From JBGMEA01 sp041447245 (GTDB taxonomy: Bacteria; Bacillota; Clostridia; Eubacteriales; Anaerofustaceae), in contig JBGMEA010000023.1 in assembly GCA_041447245.1 (NCBI GenBank), forward strand, positions 233,077-297,076: a stretch of 64,000 bases of DNA, written 5' to 3'. Positions 1 to 9,546 of this stretch are shown piece by piece. Position 1 is the stretch's first letter. The number at the start of each line of letters is the position of its first letter. Position numbers and translations under genes: made by a program. Below the pieces are notes generated by a model that was given only the letters and a program-made list of their open reading frames with translations, searched no databases and was not told where the DNA came from.

Positions 1-81
1 CAATCCTGAAGAGAGCAGAAAATGTCCGTTCAACAACGCATTCGTTTCCTGCAAAATTTCAATTACTCTATTTTTATTCAT
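1..81 (-). CDS. pyrE: Orotate phosphoribosyltransferase, N-terminal part (cut by window edge)
   Basis: The first 27 codons of a gene continue past the left edge. The encoded start, with the stretch NGHFLLSSGL at residues 18-27, matches the N-terminus of PyrE, which joins orotate to PRPP to make OMP. A GAGGT ribosome site lies about 10 bases before the ATG. It follows pyrD with a 14-base gap and is the last visible gene of the pyr operon, so it is presumably co-transcribed. The family call rests on this short segment and on context; the active site is outside the window. Confidence 0.8.
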   Translation of the reverse strand, partial: MNKNRVIEILQETNALLNGHFLLSSGL

Positions 82-95
82 AATGGATAACCTCA

Positions 96-998
96 CTAGA
101 TGATTTTTTTCAGTTGAGCGATATTTTCAACTGCATTCTTTTTGCAATATTGATCCAATCCGTCAATAATTTTCAGAGGAGACAGCATATCATGAAACAT
201 TCCGGAACCAACCTGAACGACACTGGCGCCCGCCATGATAAATTCCAAAGCATCTTCCCATGTCAGAATCCCTCCGATTCCGCACACGGGAATACCGACA
301 CGATGCGCAACCTGATGCACCATGCGCAAAGCAATTGGCTTGATTGCGCTGCCGCTGAGCCCTGCATACAGATTATCAAAGACCGCTTCTTTTTTATTGA
401 TATCAATTGCCATTGCCTGAAAAGTATTCACCAGAGAAACAGCGTCTGCACCCGCAGCCTCAGCCGCCATCGCAGCGTCGGATATATTTTCTGCATTGGG
501 AGAAAGTTTCACCATTAAAGGATGAATGGTAACCTGTTTGATTTTTTGGGTGATATATTCCACATCCGCCGCACGGATGCCAAATGCCATACCACCTTTT
601 TTGACGTTCGGGCATGATATGTTCAATTCAAGAATATCAATTTCGGTTTGATTCAGCATTTCTGCGGCAAGTACGTATTCATCTTCGCATCCACCGCCTA
701 AATTTACGATGACAGCCGAACCATATGATTTCATTCGTTCATATTCCCGCTCGATAAATTGCTGAACTCCCGGATTCTGCAATCCGATACTGTTCATCAC
801 TCCGGATGCAGTTTCCCAAATTCTGATCCCGGTATTCCCTTTTTTCGAGTCGAGCGTCAAACCTTTCGAACAAATACCGCCTAATTTCCCCACATCGTAA
901 AATCGGCTGTATTCTTCACCGAACCCAAATGTTCCGCTTGCCGCAATGATTGGATTTTTCATTGAAATTCCGAGGAATTCAGTTTCCAGTCTATTCAT
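96..998 (-). CDS. pyrD: Dihydroorotate dehydrogenase, class 1B catalytic subunit
   Basis: Oxidises dihydroorotate to orotate on FMN and passes electrons to PyrK. The 300-residue product has the NISCPN segment with the catalytic cysteine typical of class 1 enzymes, the early ASGTFGFG nucleotide region, and the late GIGGI and VQVGSG phosphate-binding glycine motifs. The start was set at the ATG preceded by GAGG rather than 53 codons upstream, because the upstream part lies inside pyrK. The chosen start overlaps the end of pyrK by 8 bases, which fits translational coupling of the two subunits. PyrK next door supports class 1B (NAD-linked) over class 1A. Confidence 0.95.
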   Translation of the reverse strand: MNRLETEFLGISMKNPIIAASGTFGFGEEYSRFYDVGKLGGICSKGLTLDSKKGNTGIRIWETASGVMNSIGLQNPGVQQFIEREYERMKSYGSAVIVNLGGGCEDEYVLAAEMLNQTEIDILELNISCPNVKKGGMAFGIRAADVEYITQKIKQVTIHPLMVKLSPNAENISDAAMAAEAAGADAVSLVNTFQAMAIDINKKEAVFDNLYAGLSGSAIKPIALRMVHQVAHRVGIPVCGIGGILTWEDALEFIMAGASVVQVGSGMFHDMLSPLKIIDGLDQYCKKNAVENIAQLKKII

Positions 999-1698
999 AA
1001 AAAACCTCTTCGGAAATAAATACCGGCCCATCTTTGCATACTCTTTGCATTCCGGATTTCGTTTCGACGGCACAACCCAAGCAAGCTCCGACTGCACATG
1101 CCATCCGACTTTCCAATGAAACCTGCAATCGTATCGAGTTTTTGGAAACTCTGTCATGCAATGCTTTCATCATCGGTTCCGGACCGCATGTAATCATCTC
1201 CTTGGTCAGATCAAGTCGAACCTCATCAGTGACTTTGCCGCCGATATTAATTTTGATCAAGTCGGCGATGTTCTGAAATTTACCAGCATAAAAGCTGCTT
1301 TGCTGAAATCCGAGATAAACAATCGTTCTGCGATGAGGGTAAATTTTATTGAAGCACTTAACGGCATAATACAACGGAGCAATTCCGATTCCCCCACCCA
1401 CAAAAATCATGTCGCTGTCAAAGAATTGAAAACCGTTTCCAAACGGACCCGTAAGATCAATCTGCATTCCTGCTTTCATATCGGCTATACATGAAGTTCC
1501 GCGCCCTTTACGCTGATAAAGAAAAGTAATTTGATTTTCATGAATGTCATTGATGCTGATTGGTCTAGGCAAAAACGGATCCATTGTGCTGCTCGCTTTG
1601 AGCATATAGAACTGCCCGGCATCTCCCGTATATCTGCCCGAGATATCCAACTGGAAAATACCGGGACTGATTTCTTCATTTTTAATAATCAAAGCCAC
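991..1698 (-). CDS. pyrK: Dihydroorotate dehydrogenase electron-transfer subunit
   Basis: FAD and [2Fe-2S] subunit that carries electrons from PyrD to NAD+. Visible parts: an FAD-binding RPISIND motif near residue 45, a GGGIGIAPL nucleotide-binding glycine stretch near the middle, and a C-terminal cysteine cluster (CAVGACLGC, then a later C in RVCKDGPVF) that fits the four ligands of the [2Fe-2S] centre. The length of 235 residues is slightly shorter than the usual 250-260. The start codon is GTG and overlaps the end of pyrF by 10 bases. Confidence 0.94.
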   Translation of the reverse strand: MALIIKNEEISPGIFQLDISGRYTGDAGQFYMLKASSTMDPFLPRPISINDIHENQITFLYQRKGRGTSCIADMKAGMQIDLTGPFGNGFQFFDSDMIFVGGGIGIAPLYYAVKCFNKIYPHRRTIVYLGFQQSSFYAGKFQNIADLIKINIGGKVTDEVRLDLTKEMITCGPEPMMKALHDRVSKNSIRLQVSLESRMACAVGACLGCAVETKSGMQRVCKDGPVFISEEVFYE

Positions 1699-2543
1699 TT
1701 TCCGATATCCTCCTTCATCGCCAGAACCGCTTTTCTGGATTCTTCCTCAAAACCAACTTCCAATCCTTTCTTCACATGCGCAGCGATGATCCCTCTGGAA
1801 GAATTCACAACTCCGCAAATCCCTTCCGAAAAAAGCTGTGCCAAATCTTTTCCCGTTCCGCCCTGAGCCCCGTAACCCGGGATCAGGAAAAAAGTATTCG
1901 GCATAAGCGGTTTGATTCGCTTGATTTCATCCGGATATGTTAATCCGATAACCGCGCCAATCGAGGAAAATCCGCTGTCGTCAACGAACTGAGCGCCCCA
2001 TTTCGCTACGTTTTTTGCCATTAGCTGATAGACATATTCATGATTCACTTCGATATTCTGTATATCCACACCGGAGGGATTGGATGTTTTGACCAAAACA
2101 AACGCACCTTTCGCCCCCGTTTGAAAATAAGAATAAAAAGGAGAAATCGCATCCTCTCCCATATAGGCATTTAAAGTAACATAATCTGCTTCAAATTCAC
2201 CGCTGAAGTGTGCCTCCGCGTATTTTTCGGCAGTAGCCGCAATGTCTCCTCGTTTGATATCTGCAATTGAAATTTTTTCTTTCGAAGCGAGATATTTCAA
2301 TGTTCTGGAATATGCCGACAATCCTTCCAATCCCAGAGATTCATAATAGGCAATTTGCACTTTAAAGCAAGCCACTTCATCGCAGACTGCATCAATAATC
2401 AGCTTGTTGAACTCGAATACCTTTTCGGACAGCGAAACATCCTTGCTCATGATATAATCCGGAATATATTTCAAATCCGTATCCAACCCCACACAAACCC
2501 CCTTGTGCTTGTTTGATTCACGAAGTAACTTCTCTGCTATCAT
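1689..2543 (-). CDS. pyrF: Orotidine 5'-phosphate decarboxylase (type 2)
   Basis: Last step of UMP synthesis, decarboxylating OMP. The protein is 284 residues, the longer PyrF subfamily. It shows the GLDTD start of the barrel and the catalytic DIKRGDI segment, where the Lys and Asp residues of the charged network sit. Late motifs PGYGAQGG and VNSSRGI bind phosphate. The gene starts inside the end of pyrC (26-base overlap) and its stop lies inside pyrK, so the operon is tightly packed. Confidence 0.95.
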   Translation of the reverse strand: MIAEKLLRESNKHKGVCVGLDTDLKYIPDYIMSKDVSLSEKVFEFNKLIIDAVCDEVACFKVQIAYYESLGLEGLSAYSRTLKYLASKEKISIADIKRGDIAATAEKYAEAHFSGEFEADYVTLNAYMGEDAISPFYSYFQTGAKGAFVLVKTSNPSGVDIQNIEVNHEYVYQLMAKNVAKWGAQFVDDSGFSSIGAVIGLTYPDEIKRIKPLMPNTFFLIPGYGAQGGTGKDLAQLFSEGICGVVNSSRGIIAAHVKKGLEVGFEEESRKAVLAMKEDIGKWL

Positions 2544-3678
2544 ATTTGATCTTACCGCCTATCATTGTTAATAATACCTTCCCTAGTATTTCTTTTCCGG
2601 CAAACGGAGTGTTGTTTGATTTTGAAACAAAGTTTTCGGGAAGAATTGTCTGTTTTTTGTCAGGATCAATGAAAACCAGGTCGGCATCGTATCCTTCCTT
2701 CAACCGTCCTTTTCTCAATCCGAGCAAAGATGCAGGTTTACCGGAAATCATCTCTGACAGTCTGTTAAGCGAAAGGTTATTTTCATGAAAAATACTCCAG
2801 TACATGCCGAATGCAACTTCGATATTGTCGATTCCGGGAGCGCCGTTTTCTTTGTCTTGCTTGGAATGCGGTGCGTGATCAGTCGCCAATACATCAATCA
2901 CGCCCTGCCTGATTCCCGCAATCAGAGCAAGAACATCTTTTTCGGCAGCAAACGGAGGATTGACCTTATAATCCAAACCGTAACCGAATAAATGATGAGG
3001 CGTAACTTCACACGTAAATTTCATTCCATTTTTTTTGGCCTCTCCGATAATACCAAGACTTTTCTCTGTACTGATATGGCATATATGCAAATTTCCACCG
3101 ATTTCAGTCAGCAATCGTAAATCCCGTTCAATAATTTCTTCTTCAGGCTGACAATGGGTACAAAGCACAAAATCATTCGTTGACGAAGATTTCAGAGCTT
3201 CCCGCATAAATTGTTCGTTCTCAATAGTATTCCCGTCATTCGAAAAAATCGGCGTCACATCCCTCATCAAATCATGTGCCGACAATACTTTATCGTGCAG
3301 ATCCAAACCTAACGCACCAATCTGAATGTAATTCAGCAGTTCCAAAGAATTTGCCTTTTCCTGATTTGCAGCAATCCTGTCTGCCCGATCCATGACAGGC
3401 ATCGTGTTTGCCATCCCGCATACAGTACCATACCCGCCTTTGAGTGCTGCATGAAATCCGGTAAGGAAATCTTCCTTATACTCATATCCCGGCGTTCTGA
3501 AATGAGAATGCATGTCAACAAATGCCGGCATTACGATCATTCCGGTTGCATCAATCACGGAAGAACACTCTTTCCGAATATCTCCGATCTTACGGATTAT
3601 GCCGTCTTCGAGCAAAATATCATTCTGCTCGGATCTGACTTGATCAACCAAATGAGCATTTTTTACGATGAGTTTCAT
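2518..3678 (-). CDS. pyrC: Dihydroorotase
   Basis: Zinc amidohydrolase that closes carbamoyl aspartate to dihydroorotate. At 386 residues it is a class I (PyrC/AllB-like) enzyme. Motifs: DMHSHFRTPG with the metal-binding HxH near residue 57, histidines in THCQPEEE and ICHIST, and ATDHAPH with the catalytic Asp. The ATG is preceded by AGGA about 8 bases away. It lies between pyrI and pyrF in the operon. Confidence 0.95.
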   Translation of the reverse strand: MKLIVKNAHLVDQVRSEQNDILLEDGIIRKIGDIRKECSSVIDATGMIVMPAFVDMHSHFRTPGYEYKEDFLTGFHAALKGGYGTVCGMANTMPVMDRADRIAANQEKANSLELLNYIQIGALGLDLHDKVLSAHDLMRDVTPIFSNDGNTIENEQFMREALKSSSTNDFVLCTHCQPEEEIIERDLRLLTEIGGNLHICHISTEKSLGIIGEAKKNGMKFTCEVTPHHLFGYGLDYKVNPPFAAEKDVLALIAGIRQGVIDVLATDHAPHSKQDKENGAPGIDNIEVAFGMYWSIFHENNLSLNRLSEMISGKPASLLGLRKGRLKEGYDADLVFIDPDKKQTILPENFVSKSNNTPFAGKEILGKVLLTMIGGKIKYDSREVTS

Positions 3679-3698
3679 ATCATTATCCTAATCGTTTG

Positions 3699-4121
3699 CT
3701 AAAGACTTGTCAAGCCGTCGCAATATTCGCATTGAAATATCTTTTTTTCACGATCAAACAATGTGAATTTTATTTGATCGGTTTGTTCGGTTTTTGTGAT
3801 ACATCTGGGATTTTTACATTCCAAAATGCCGTAAACTTCCTCGGGCAATGCCACCTGGATTTTCTTGACTCGGATTCCGTCCTCCACATAATTGACCGTG
3901 GCTCCGGGATCAACCAATCCCAATACATCAAAATCCAATTCCAAATCGGTTTCGATCTTAATCAAATCCTTTTTCCCCATTTTTTTGCTTGGCACATTGC
4001 GCAGCAGCACCACGACATCATCCAGTTGATCCAGACCAAGCTGAGAGAACAACTTATACCCCTGACCCGGTTCGATATGATCGATTACGATTCCTTTTTT
4101 CAGTTTCGAAACATTGATCAT
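3699..4121 (-). CDS. pyrI: Aspartate carbamoyltransferase regulatory chain
   Basis: Allosteric partner of PyrB that binds CTP/ATP. The 140-residue product has an N-terminal nucleotide-binding half and a C-terminal zinc domain with four cysteines in two pairs (CKNPRC, then CEYC). The start is fixed by a strong AGGAGG seven bases before the ATG; this is one base beyond the pyrB stop, so the two subunits are translated together. Presence of PyrI predicts a holoenzyme with feedback control by nucleotides. Confidence 0.95.
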   Translation of the reverse strand: MINVSKLKKGIVIDHIEPGQGYKLFSQLGLDQLDDVVVLLRNVPSKKMGKKDLIKIETDLELDFDVLGLVDPGATVNYVEDGIRVKKIQVALPEEVYGILECKNPRCITKTEQTDQIKFTLFDREKKIFQCEYCDGLTSL

Positions 4122-4122
4122 T

Positions 4123-5055
4123 TCAATCCTCCTCTTCTTCCGCAACGCCGAGCAAGTGCATAATCAGTGACATTCGGATATACATCCCTAATTTTGCCTG
4201 ATCAAAATAAATACATCTCGGATCATCATCCACTTCGGTGGATATTTCGTTCACCCTCGGCAGCGGATGCATCACAATCATGTCTTTTTTTGCTTTTTTC
4301 ATTTTTTCCTGATCAAGGATGAAATAGTCTTTCAATCTGAGATATTCCTCTTCGCTCACGAAACGTTCCCTCTGAACGCGGGACATATACAAAATATCCA
4401 ATTCTCCGATGGATTGATCCAGACTGTTTGTCTCTTTGTATTCGATTTTTCCGTCCAGTTCTTTTGTAATATTCTCCGGCATCCTGAGTTCTTCCGGAGA
4501 GATAAAGATAAAGCGCATATTCGCATACCTGCTCAGCGCTTTAATCAGAGAATGAATTGTCCTTCCGAATTTTAAATCTCCGCAAACCCCAACGACATGA
4601 TTGTCAAGAGAATGTTTGTAATGGCGGATGGTGAATAAATCTGTCAATGTTTGTGTGGGATGCTGATGTCCTCCGTCTCCGGCATTGATAACAGGCACAG
4701 CGCTCGCTTTGCTCATCAGGTGCGCAGCTCCCTCTTTCGGACTGCGGCACACAATCAGATCCACATAATTGGAAATTGTTCTGGTAGTGTCGGAAAGCGT
4801 TTCTCCTTTGGCAGTGCTTGAAGTATTTGGGTCGGAAAACCCAAGAACATTTCCGCCCAACCGATACATTGCAGCATCAAAAGAAAATTTAGTCCTTGTC
4901 GACGGTTCAAAAAAAAGACTTGCCATCAGCTTTCCTTTGCATACTTCCGAAAATTTCGAAGGGTTTGCAACAATGCTGTCTGCAAGTCTGAATAATTGAT
5001 TGAGTTCTTCGACGGTAAAGTCGGTGGGGACGATCAGATGTCTCCCTTTCAACAT
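4123..5055 (-). CDS. pyrB: Aspartate carbamoyltransferase catalytic chain
   Basis: First committed step of pyrimidine synthesis: carbamoyl phosphate plus aspartate gives carbamoyl aspartate. The 310-residue protein carries the carbamoyl-phosphate loop PSTRT at residues 51-55 and the late HPLPR motif. It is the first gene of the pyr operon, with a GAGGT site before the ATG and a consensus promoter only about 30 bases upstream. The short leader leaves no room for a PyrR-type attenuator, so control is more likely at initiation or through PyrI allostery (inference). carAB is not in the window. Confidence 0.96.
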   Translation of the reverse strand: MLKGRHLIVPTDFTVEELNQLFRLADSIVANPSKFSEVCKGKLMASLFFEPSTRTKFSFDAAMYRLGGNVLGFSDPNTSSTAKGETLSDTTRTISNYVDLIVCRSPKEGAAHLMSKASAVPVINAGDGGHQHPTQTLTDLFTIRHYKHSLDNHVVGVCGDLKFGRTIHSLIKALSRYANMRFIFISPEELRMPENITKELDGKIEYKETNSLDQSIGELDILYMSRVQRERFVSEEEYLRLKDYFILDQEKMKKAKKDMIVMHPLPRVNEISTEVDDDPRCIYFDQAKLGMYIRMSLIMHLLGVAEEEED

Positions 5056-5086
5056 AAAACTTACCTCGTATTATTTTTTCTATGAG

Positions 5087-5115
5087 ATTATATCGTATTG
5101 AATCACTGTTGTCAA
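5087..5115 (-). promoter_or_regulatory. Consensus sigma-A promoter of the pyr operon
   Basis: Reading the minus strand: TTGACA (5115-5110), a 17-base spacer, then TATAAT (5092-5087). Both hexamers match the consensus exactly. Transcription should start near 5080, giving a leader of roughly 25 bases before pyrB. Confidence 0.85.
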
Positions 5116-5140
5116 GCACCCTTTAAAATCAAATGTAATT

Positions 5141-8113
5141 TTACGAAGTATTTTTCAATAAAATTTCGGTATCGGAAATATTGCCGAATAAAGAAGTATT
5201 AATAACTATTTTTGGATATGTCACGGTTTGAGTCGGCAACAACTGATCCAACTCTTGCGTTGATAATCCAAAATAATTCTGAAACATCACACGAAAATAA
5301 GCCGGACGACGGCGGATAAAATCATCTGCTTCATTCATTTCGTCGATATGATGGCTCAATGAAATATCCCAGCGGGCAAGCTGATCCGGCATTTCAGCGG
5401 CGATCAAACCATATGTCTGATCAAATTTCGCCAAAATCACATCCGAATTAAAGATCGTCGGCCAATACTTTGCCGTTCGTTCAATAAAGCGCTGTCTGAA
5501 ATAATTCGATTTCATCAGGTTGTAAATCAATGAAGAATCAAAATATTTATTGACCCCGTGCCCCTCGGGATCACTGATCAATTCCAGATTGTTTTGCGAA
5601 GGCACATACAATGCATAATCCAAATCATAAAGCATCCACCGCCATTTTGCTCCGTCCTTCCGTTCCCGCCACCAGCGAAAGTTTACCGTATCATAATTGC
5701 TGTAATAAATATGGCAAAGGTAAGTGTCGATCATATTGTCGACATCCATCATGTTTTCCAATGTCGCCCAGTTGGCGGCATCGTTCAAATCGCTGTTTTC
5801 TATAAAGCTGAGCAATTTGTTATATTCGGCATAATCTCCCTGTTCCACACCATAACCGAAACTGATAATGTCGCAGTTATCCCCGTCAACTCCGGGATAA
5901 TGAGTCGTAATATAATCGGCATTTTCCTTGTCCCGTATATTGTAGATACCCCAATACTGACCATTGATATATAAAACAGCAGGGCGATAAGACATATAAT
6001 CCAGATCCATCTCGGTTGCGGCAAGCGTCTGCAGCATGCCGTCTTTGCATTTTAAATCATCCCAATCATTTCCGCTGGTACGAAGCAAAAAAGAATAATA
6101 GGTAGTAACCCCATTTTCCTCGTCAGGAAATAAATTGTATTCCAACGAACCGTCTCCGACATATTCTTTGAAAAAAACACCGAAAGATTTTTGCGTTTCC
6201 AGCGCGCTCATGTTGCCCGATTTATTAATCAGAGCATCCTCAGTAAAACCGCTTCCGTCGGTCTCAAGGAGTTCGATATTGGCATCGACTCTCCGTTCAT
6301 CGCTCAAATCATTGTTATAGATGCCGCCGTTAAACAATTTATTGTTATCTGTAGTCAGAAACACAGCAGGCAAACCATGATCGTCTTCATTCAGTAAAAA
6401 AGTTTCGGTTGTTACATCCGAAGTAAGATTTCCGGCCTTATATGAGATCGCACGAACAGATGTATTGGAAGAGATCGAAATCGTTCCGGTGTATAAGTTT
6501 GATGTCAGAGACGGAGCGCTTCCGTCCAAGGTATAGTATATTGCCACATCTTTTTCCGGACAGCTCATCGTCAGATTCACGGTATCCGTATAATATCCCG
6601 ATTTTTTTGAAAAAGTAACTCCGGAGCTGACCCCGCTGTATTTTACGGAATTGTTTACCGATCCGGGAGTAGGAGCATCAAAATAATATTTCCCCGAATC
6701 ATTCACCCCTCCGATTCCTACCGATACATCCCCCTTCATAAAGCCGAAAGACAACGTATCCATGATAACATTGTCTTTCGAAAGCACAATTGTCTGATTG
6801 TATTTGCTTAAACTGAAATTTGTATGGTAATTGCCGTCCGAATCAACTTTGTCTTTCGATGACGCAAATACGATCATGCTCTCTCCCGGCTGAATCACGG
6901 CATTCTCATCAAAACTCCACTTATGTGTGTCATTCAGCGTATCGCTTAATGAATACCCCGCAAGTGAAATCGCGTGATCTGTCTGATTGTACAGCTCAAT
7001 CCAATCCTCATTGTCTCCGTCTGCGTCATAAAGCGTTGTTCCGTTGGCACTCATTACTTCACTGATGAAAACCTGCGCTCCCTTCACCGTTTCAGACTCG
7101 GTAACCGTTTGCATTCCGGTTGTATTATTATCGAATCCCGGAGTCGGAGAACTGTAGTACAGCCAATTGTCGGAGTGGTCTTGAGTACGCCCATACGAAG
7201 TATTATCCGGCAAAGTAGGAATATCAATCTTATCCAGTAACTCCGTTTCGGAATTATATAAATAAAGTGTTTCATTGGCACTCAGTTTAAAGTTGGTGTG
7301 GATGTATCCCCCGCCCGACTTGTTTTTTCCGGACGCGAAAATAACCAAATATTCTCCCGGTTGCATCGTATAATCGGGCAAAACAAATTTTGATGTTTTT
7401 TCGGAATCATCCGAAAGAAAATATCCGCCGATATCAACCGCTTGGTCGGATGTATTATACAACTCGATGAAATCGGAAAAATCTCCGTCTTCATCATAAA
7501 TCGACGTTTGTTCCCCTGCACTGATTTCATTAATGATAATGCTTTCTTCCGAAGAGGAAGATGCCCCGATAGATGCCATTGACTTGTAAGATACGGAATG
7601 ATTTTCATATCCGGGCGTCATGACATTGTAATAAGCATATTTGTTTTCATCATTCAACCCGTAGGAAATATCATCCGTCAACTCGGGAACATAGACTTTA
7701 GCAACAATATTCTTCCCGTCTGAAAGCGTCACAACCCCGGAAGAATTGGACAACTTAAAATTAGCGTGCAATTCTCCGTTTGCCTCATTATCTTCACCGG
7801 ATGCGTATATTAAAAGGTACGCTCCGGGCTGAATATCAACATCGGGGAAAGCCCACTGCGTCGGATTACTCAAATCATCACTCAGATAGTACCCGTTTAA
7901 ATGGATCGGCTCTGAAGTCTGATTGCAGATTTCGATAAAATCATAGTTCTGCTGTTCGGCACCGAGTGCAAGTGAAGTGTTGGATGTGCACACTTCATTG
8001 ATCACCAAACTGTTATTGATGATATCGGATTTTGAGTACAACAAAACCATCGCAATTGCGATAACCGAGAAGACACAAACGGCAATAATGATTTTGGCTT
8101 TATTGAATTTCAT
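5141..8113 (-). CDS. Membrane-anchored CotH-family protein with three lamin-tail domains
   Basis: A 990-residue exported protein. Order of parts: an N-terminal transmembrane anchor (about residues 6-26); three lamin-tail-like repeats, each opening with INE or ISE and containing a DFIE or DWIE LYN core followed by a G-Y-x-LSD segment (about 38-160, 193-320, 345-470); a chitobiase C-terminal-like beta domain with YYTLDGS (about 500-575); and a CotH kinase-like domain with GIYN.RD and YDLDYALY (about 590-880). CotH proteins are atypical kinases that in Bacillus phosphorylate spore-coat proteins. The start was moved to the ATG preceded by GGAG. It follows a DUF4956 and a VTC-domain gene, a grouping seen in other Firmicutes. 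Substrate and role here are unknown; surface display is inferred from the anchor and repeats. Confidence 0.9.
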   Translation of the reverse strand: MKFNKAKIIIAVCVFSVIAIAMVLLYSKSDIINNSLVINEVCTSNTSLALGAEQQNYDFIEICNQTSEPIHLNGYYLSDDLSNPTQWAFPDVDIQPGAYLLIYASGEDNEANGELHANFKLSNSSGVVTLSDGKNIVAKVYVPELTDDISYGLNDENKYAYYNVMTPGYENHSVSYKSMASIGASSSSEESIIINEISAGEQTSIYDEDGDFSDFIELYNTSDQAVDIGGYFLSDDSEKTSKFVLPDYTMQPGEYLVIFASGKNKSGGGYIHTNFKLSANETLYLYNSETELLDKIDIPTLPDNTSYGRTQDHSDNWLYYSSPTPGFDNNTTGMQTVTESETVKGAQVFISEVMSANGTTLYDADGDNEDWIELYNQTDHAISLAGYSLSDTLNDTHKWSFDENAVIQPGESMIVFASSKDKVDSDGNYHTNFSLSKYNQTIVLSKDNVIMDTLSFGFMKGDVSVGIGGVNDSGKYYFDAPTPGSVNNSVKYSGVSSGVTFSKKSGYYTDTVNLTMSCPEKDVAIYYTLDGSAPSLTSNLYTGTISISSNTSVRAISYKAGNLTSDVTTETFLLNEDDHGLPAVFLTTDNNKLFNGGIYNNDLSDERRVDANIELLETDGSGFTEDALINKSGNMSALETQKSFGVFFKEYVGDGSLEYNLFPDEENGVTTYYSFLLRTSGNDWDDLKCKDGMLQTLAATEMDLDYMSYRPAVLYINGQYWGIYNIRDKENADYITTHYPGVDGDNCDIISFGYGVEQGDYAEYNKLLSFIENSDLNDAANWATLENMMDVDNMIDTYLCHIYYSNYDTVNFRWWRERKDGAKWRWMLYDLDYALYVPSQNNLELISDPEGHGVNKYFDSSLIYNLMKSNYFRQRFIERTAKYWPTIFNSDVILAKFDQTYGLIAAEMPDQLARWDISLSHHIDEMNEADDFIRRRPAYFRVMFQNYFGLSTQELDQLLPTQTVTYPKIVINTSLFGNISDTEILLKNTS

Positions 8114-8137
8114 TGGCACTCCGCATCAGGTATTTGA

Positions 8138-8815
8138 CTACACAGCATAGTCTCCGTTATATTTTACAAAGGACATATTCAGTATCTCTTCATTTTCACG
8201 CAAAGCACGGATTGTGCCTTCATCCGGGATCAGTGGAATTTCGGCAGTCAGTTCCGTGTACTGGTCATTGACTGTCAATGACTTGACGATAATCTTTGGA
8301 AAATGATTTTTAACGGCGTCCACGTGCGCATCCGCAATCATGCGAATGACTAAAATGCATGGTTCCGCATTCAATCTTTTATTCGTAAGATACATCATCC
8401 CTATCATCACAAGAGCGATAAATGCCGTTCCGGCGATCGCAATCAAATAGAATCCCGCACCGCAGGTGATTCCGATCGCAATTGCCCAAAACATATAAGA
8501 AATATCTTTCGAATTTTTTACCGCGGTTCTGAATCGCACAATGCTGAGAGCACCCACCATACCCAAAGAAAGTGTTAAGTTATAGCTGATCGGCAGAATA
8601 ACCAAACTTGTAACGAGAGCAGTCAAAATTAATGACCCGGCATATTCATAAGAAAAAATTGCCCCTTTATAGGTCAGTTTGTAGATAGCAATCATAAACA
8701 CAGACAGCAATGCGACGATCAGTAAAGTGACCAGCAGCAGTTCAACGGTAATATCGGAATTGGAAGAGATGTATTGATCATAAACACTTTTTTTAAGAAT
8801 ATCCTGCAAACCCAT
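8138..8815 (-). CDS. DUF4956 family membrane protein
   Basis: A 225-residue protein with about four transmembrane segments in its first 150 residues (including VTVELLLVTLLIVALLSVF-like and GTAFIALVMIGMMYL segments) and a cytosolic C-terminal tail. The central ALSIVRFRTAVKN stretch is characteristic of DUF4956. The start is the ATG in a TAATG overlap with the upstream VTC gene, with GGGAGG ahead of it. The family has no proven function; it is repeatedly found beside VTC and CotH genes, so a shared membrane-linked task is inferred. Confidence 0.85.
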   Translation of the reverse strand: MGLQDILKKSVYDQYISSNSDITVELLLVTLLIVALLSVFMIAIYKLTYKGAIFSYEYAGSLILTALVTSLVILPISYNLTLSLGMVGALSIVRFRTAVKNSKDISYMFWAIAIGITCGAGFYLIAIAGTAFIALVMIGMMYLTNKRLNAEPCILVIRMIADAHVDAVKNHFPKIIVKSLTVNDQYTELTAEIPLIPDEGTIRALRENEEILNMSFVKYNGDYAV

Positions 8816-9516
8816 TATTGCACCTCCCAATCATTCAGTGATATAAACTGCTTGCATAATGCAAATTTGGAAACCGACATTTGTATTCCGCTGCCCGGCG
8901 ACAGCAAATCGGAAATAACCGAAGGAAGAAAAGCATCATATTTTACTTCCAAAATCATCCGATTGCTTCCCAGTGCAGGAATCATCGGCAAATTTCTGCT
9001 AAAAAAGTCAGTGTTCAGCAATGCGGTTTTCAGATTGATGTCAAAAGTCACCCGAACATTTCCGGGATTAAATACATAAGCTTCCCTGTCATAATCTGTT
9101 ATGACATTCGCTTTTAAAAGATTCTTATGATTTGTCAGAGCAAACTCGCGAACCAATGGATCGTCATTTTCAGAAAAGATGTCTGTATCCGATTCCAAAA
9201 AAGAATCTGCCTCATGTTTGGTCAATTCAGCAGATTGTTTACAACTGACATCATTCATTTTTATTTTTTTTTCCAACCGAATCAGTGATTCGTCAGAGTC
9301 ATACATTCTGATCCGATATTTTTTTCGTTCCGCCAACCCCGATAGTTTTGTTATGAAGTCCGTATTTTTCATATCGTCAAAATACACACTCCTGATATGA
9401 TAGCGATTGTCTCGTCCGCCATGATAATCAGGTTTCAGAATGGCAGCCATACGGCTTCTGAGCACATGATATTCGCTCATATCCAGCAGATACTTCAATT
9501 CGTGTCTGTAATTCAT
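8815..9516 (-). CDS. VTC domain protein (polyphosphate polymerase-like)
   Basis: A 233-residue protein of the CYTH-like triphosphate tunnel fold found in VTC4, the yeast polyphosphate polymerase. Matching pieces are RHELKYLL near the start, RSVYFDD, KYRIRMYD, LEKKIK and the late ILEVKYD, which supply the basic and acidic residues that line the tunnel. It probably acts on nucleotides or polyphosphate in the cytosol. The start shown has a weak GAAG site; an ATG five codons earlier (9531) sits almost at the predicted transcription start. First gene of a three-gene operon with DUF4956 and CotH. Confidence 0.86.
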   Translation of the reverse strand: MNYRHELKYLLDMSEYHVLRSRMAAILKPDYHGGRDNRYHIRSVYFDDMKNTDFITKLSGLAERKKYRIRMYDSDESLIRLEKKIKMNDVSCKQSAELTKHEADSFLESDTDIFSENDDPLVREFALTNHKNLLKANVITDYDREAYVFNPGNVRVTFDINLKTALLNTDFFSRNLPMIPALGSNRMILEVKYDAFLPSVISDLLSPGSGIQMSVSKFALCKQFISLNDWEVQ

Positions 9517-9546
9517 TTTCACTTCATTCATTTTTTTTATTATTTT

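Noticed and set aside
5056..5140. PyrR-type attenuator before pyrB
   Set aside because: The leader between the predicted transcription start and pyrB is only about 25 bases, too short for an anti-terminator and terminator.
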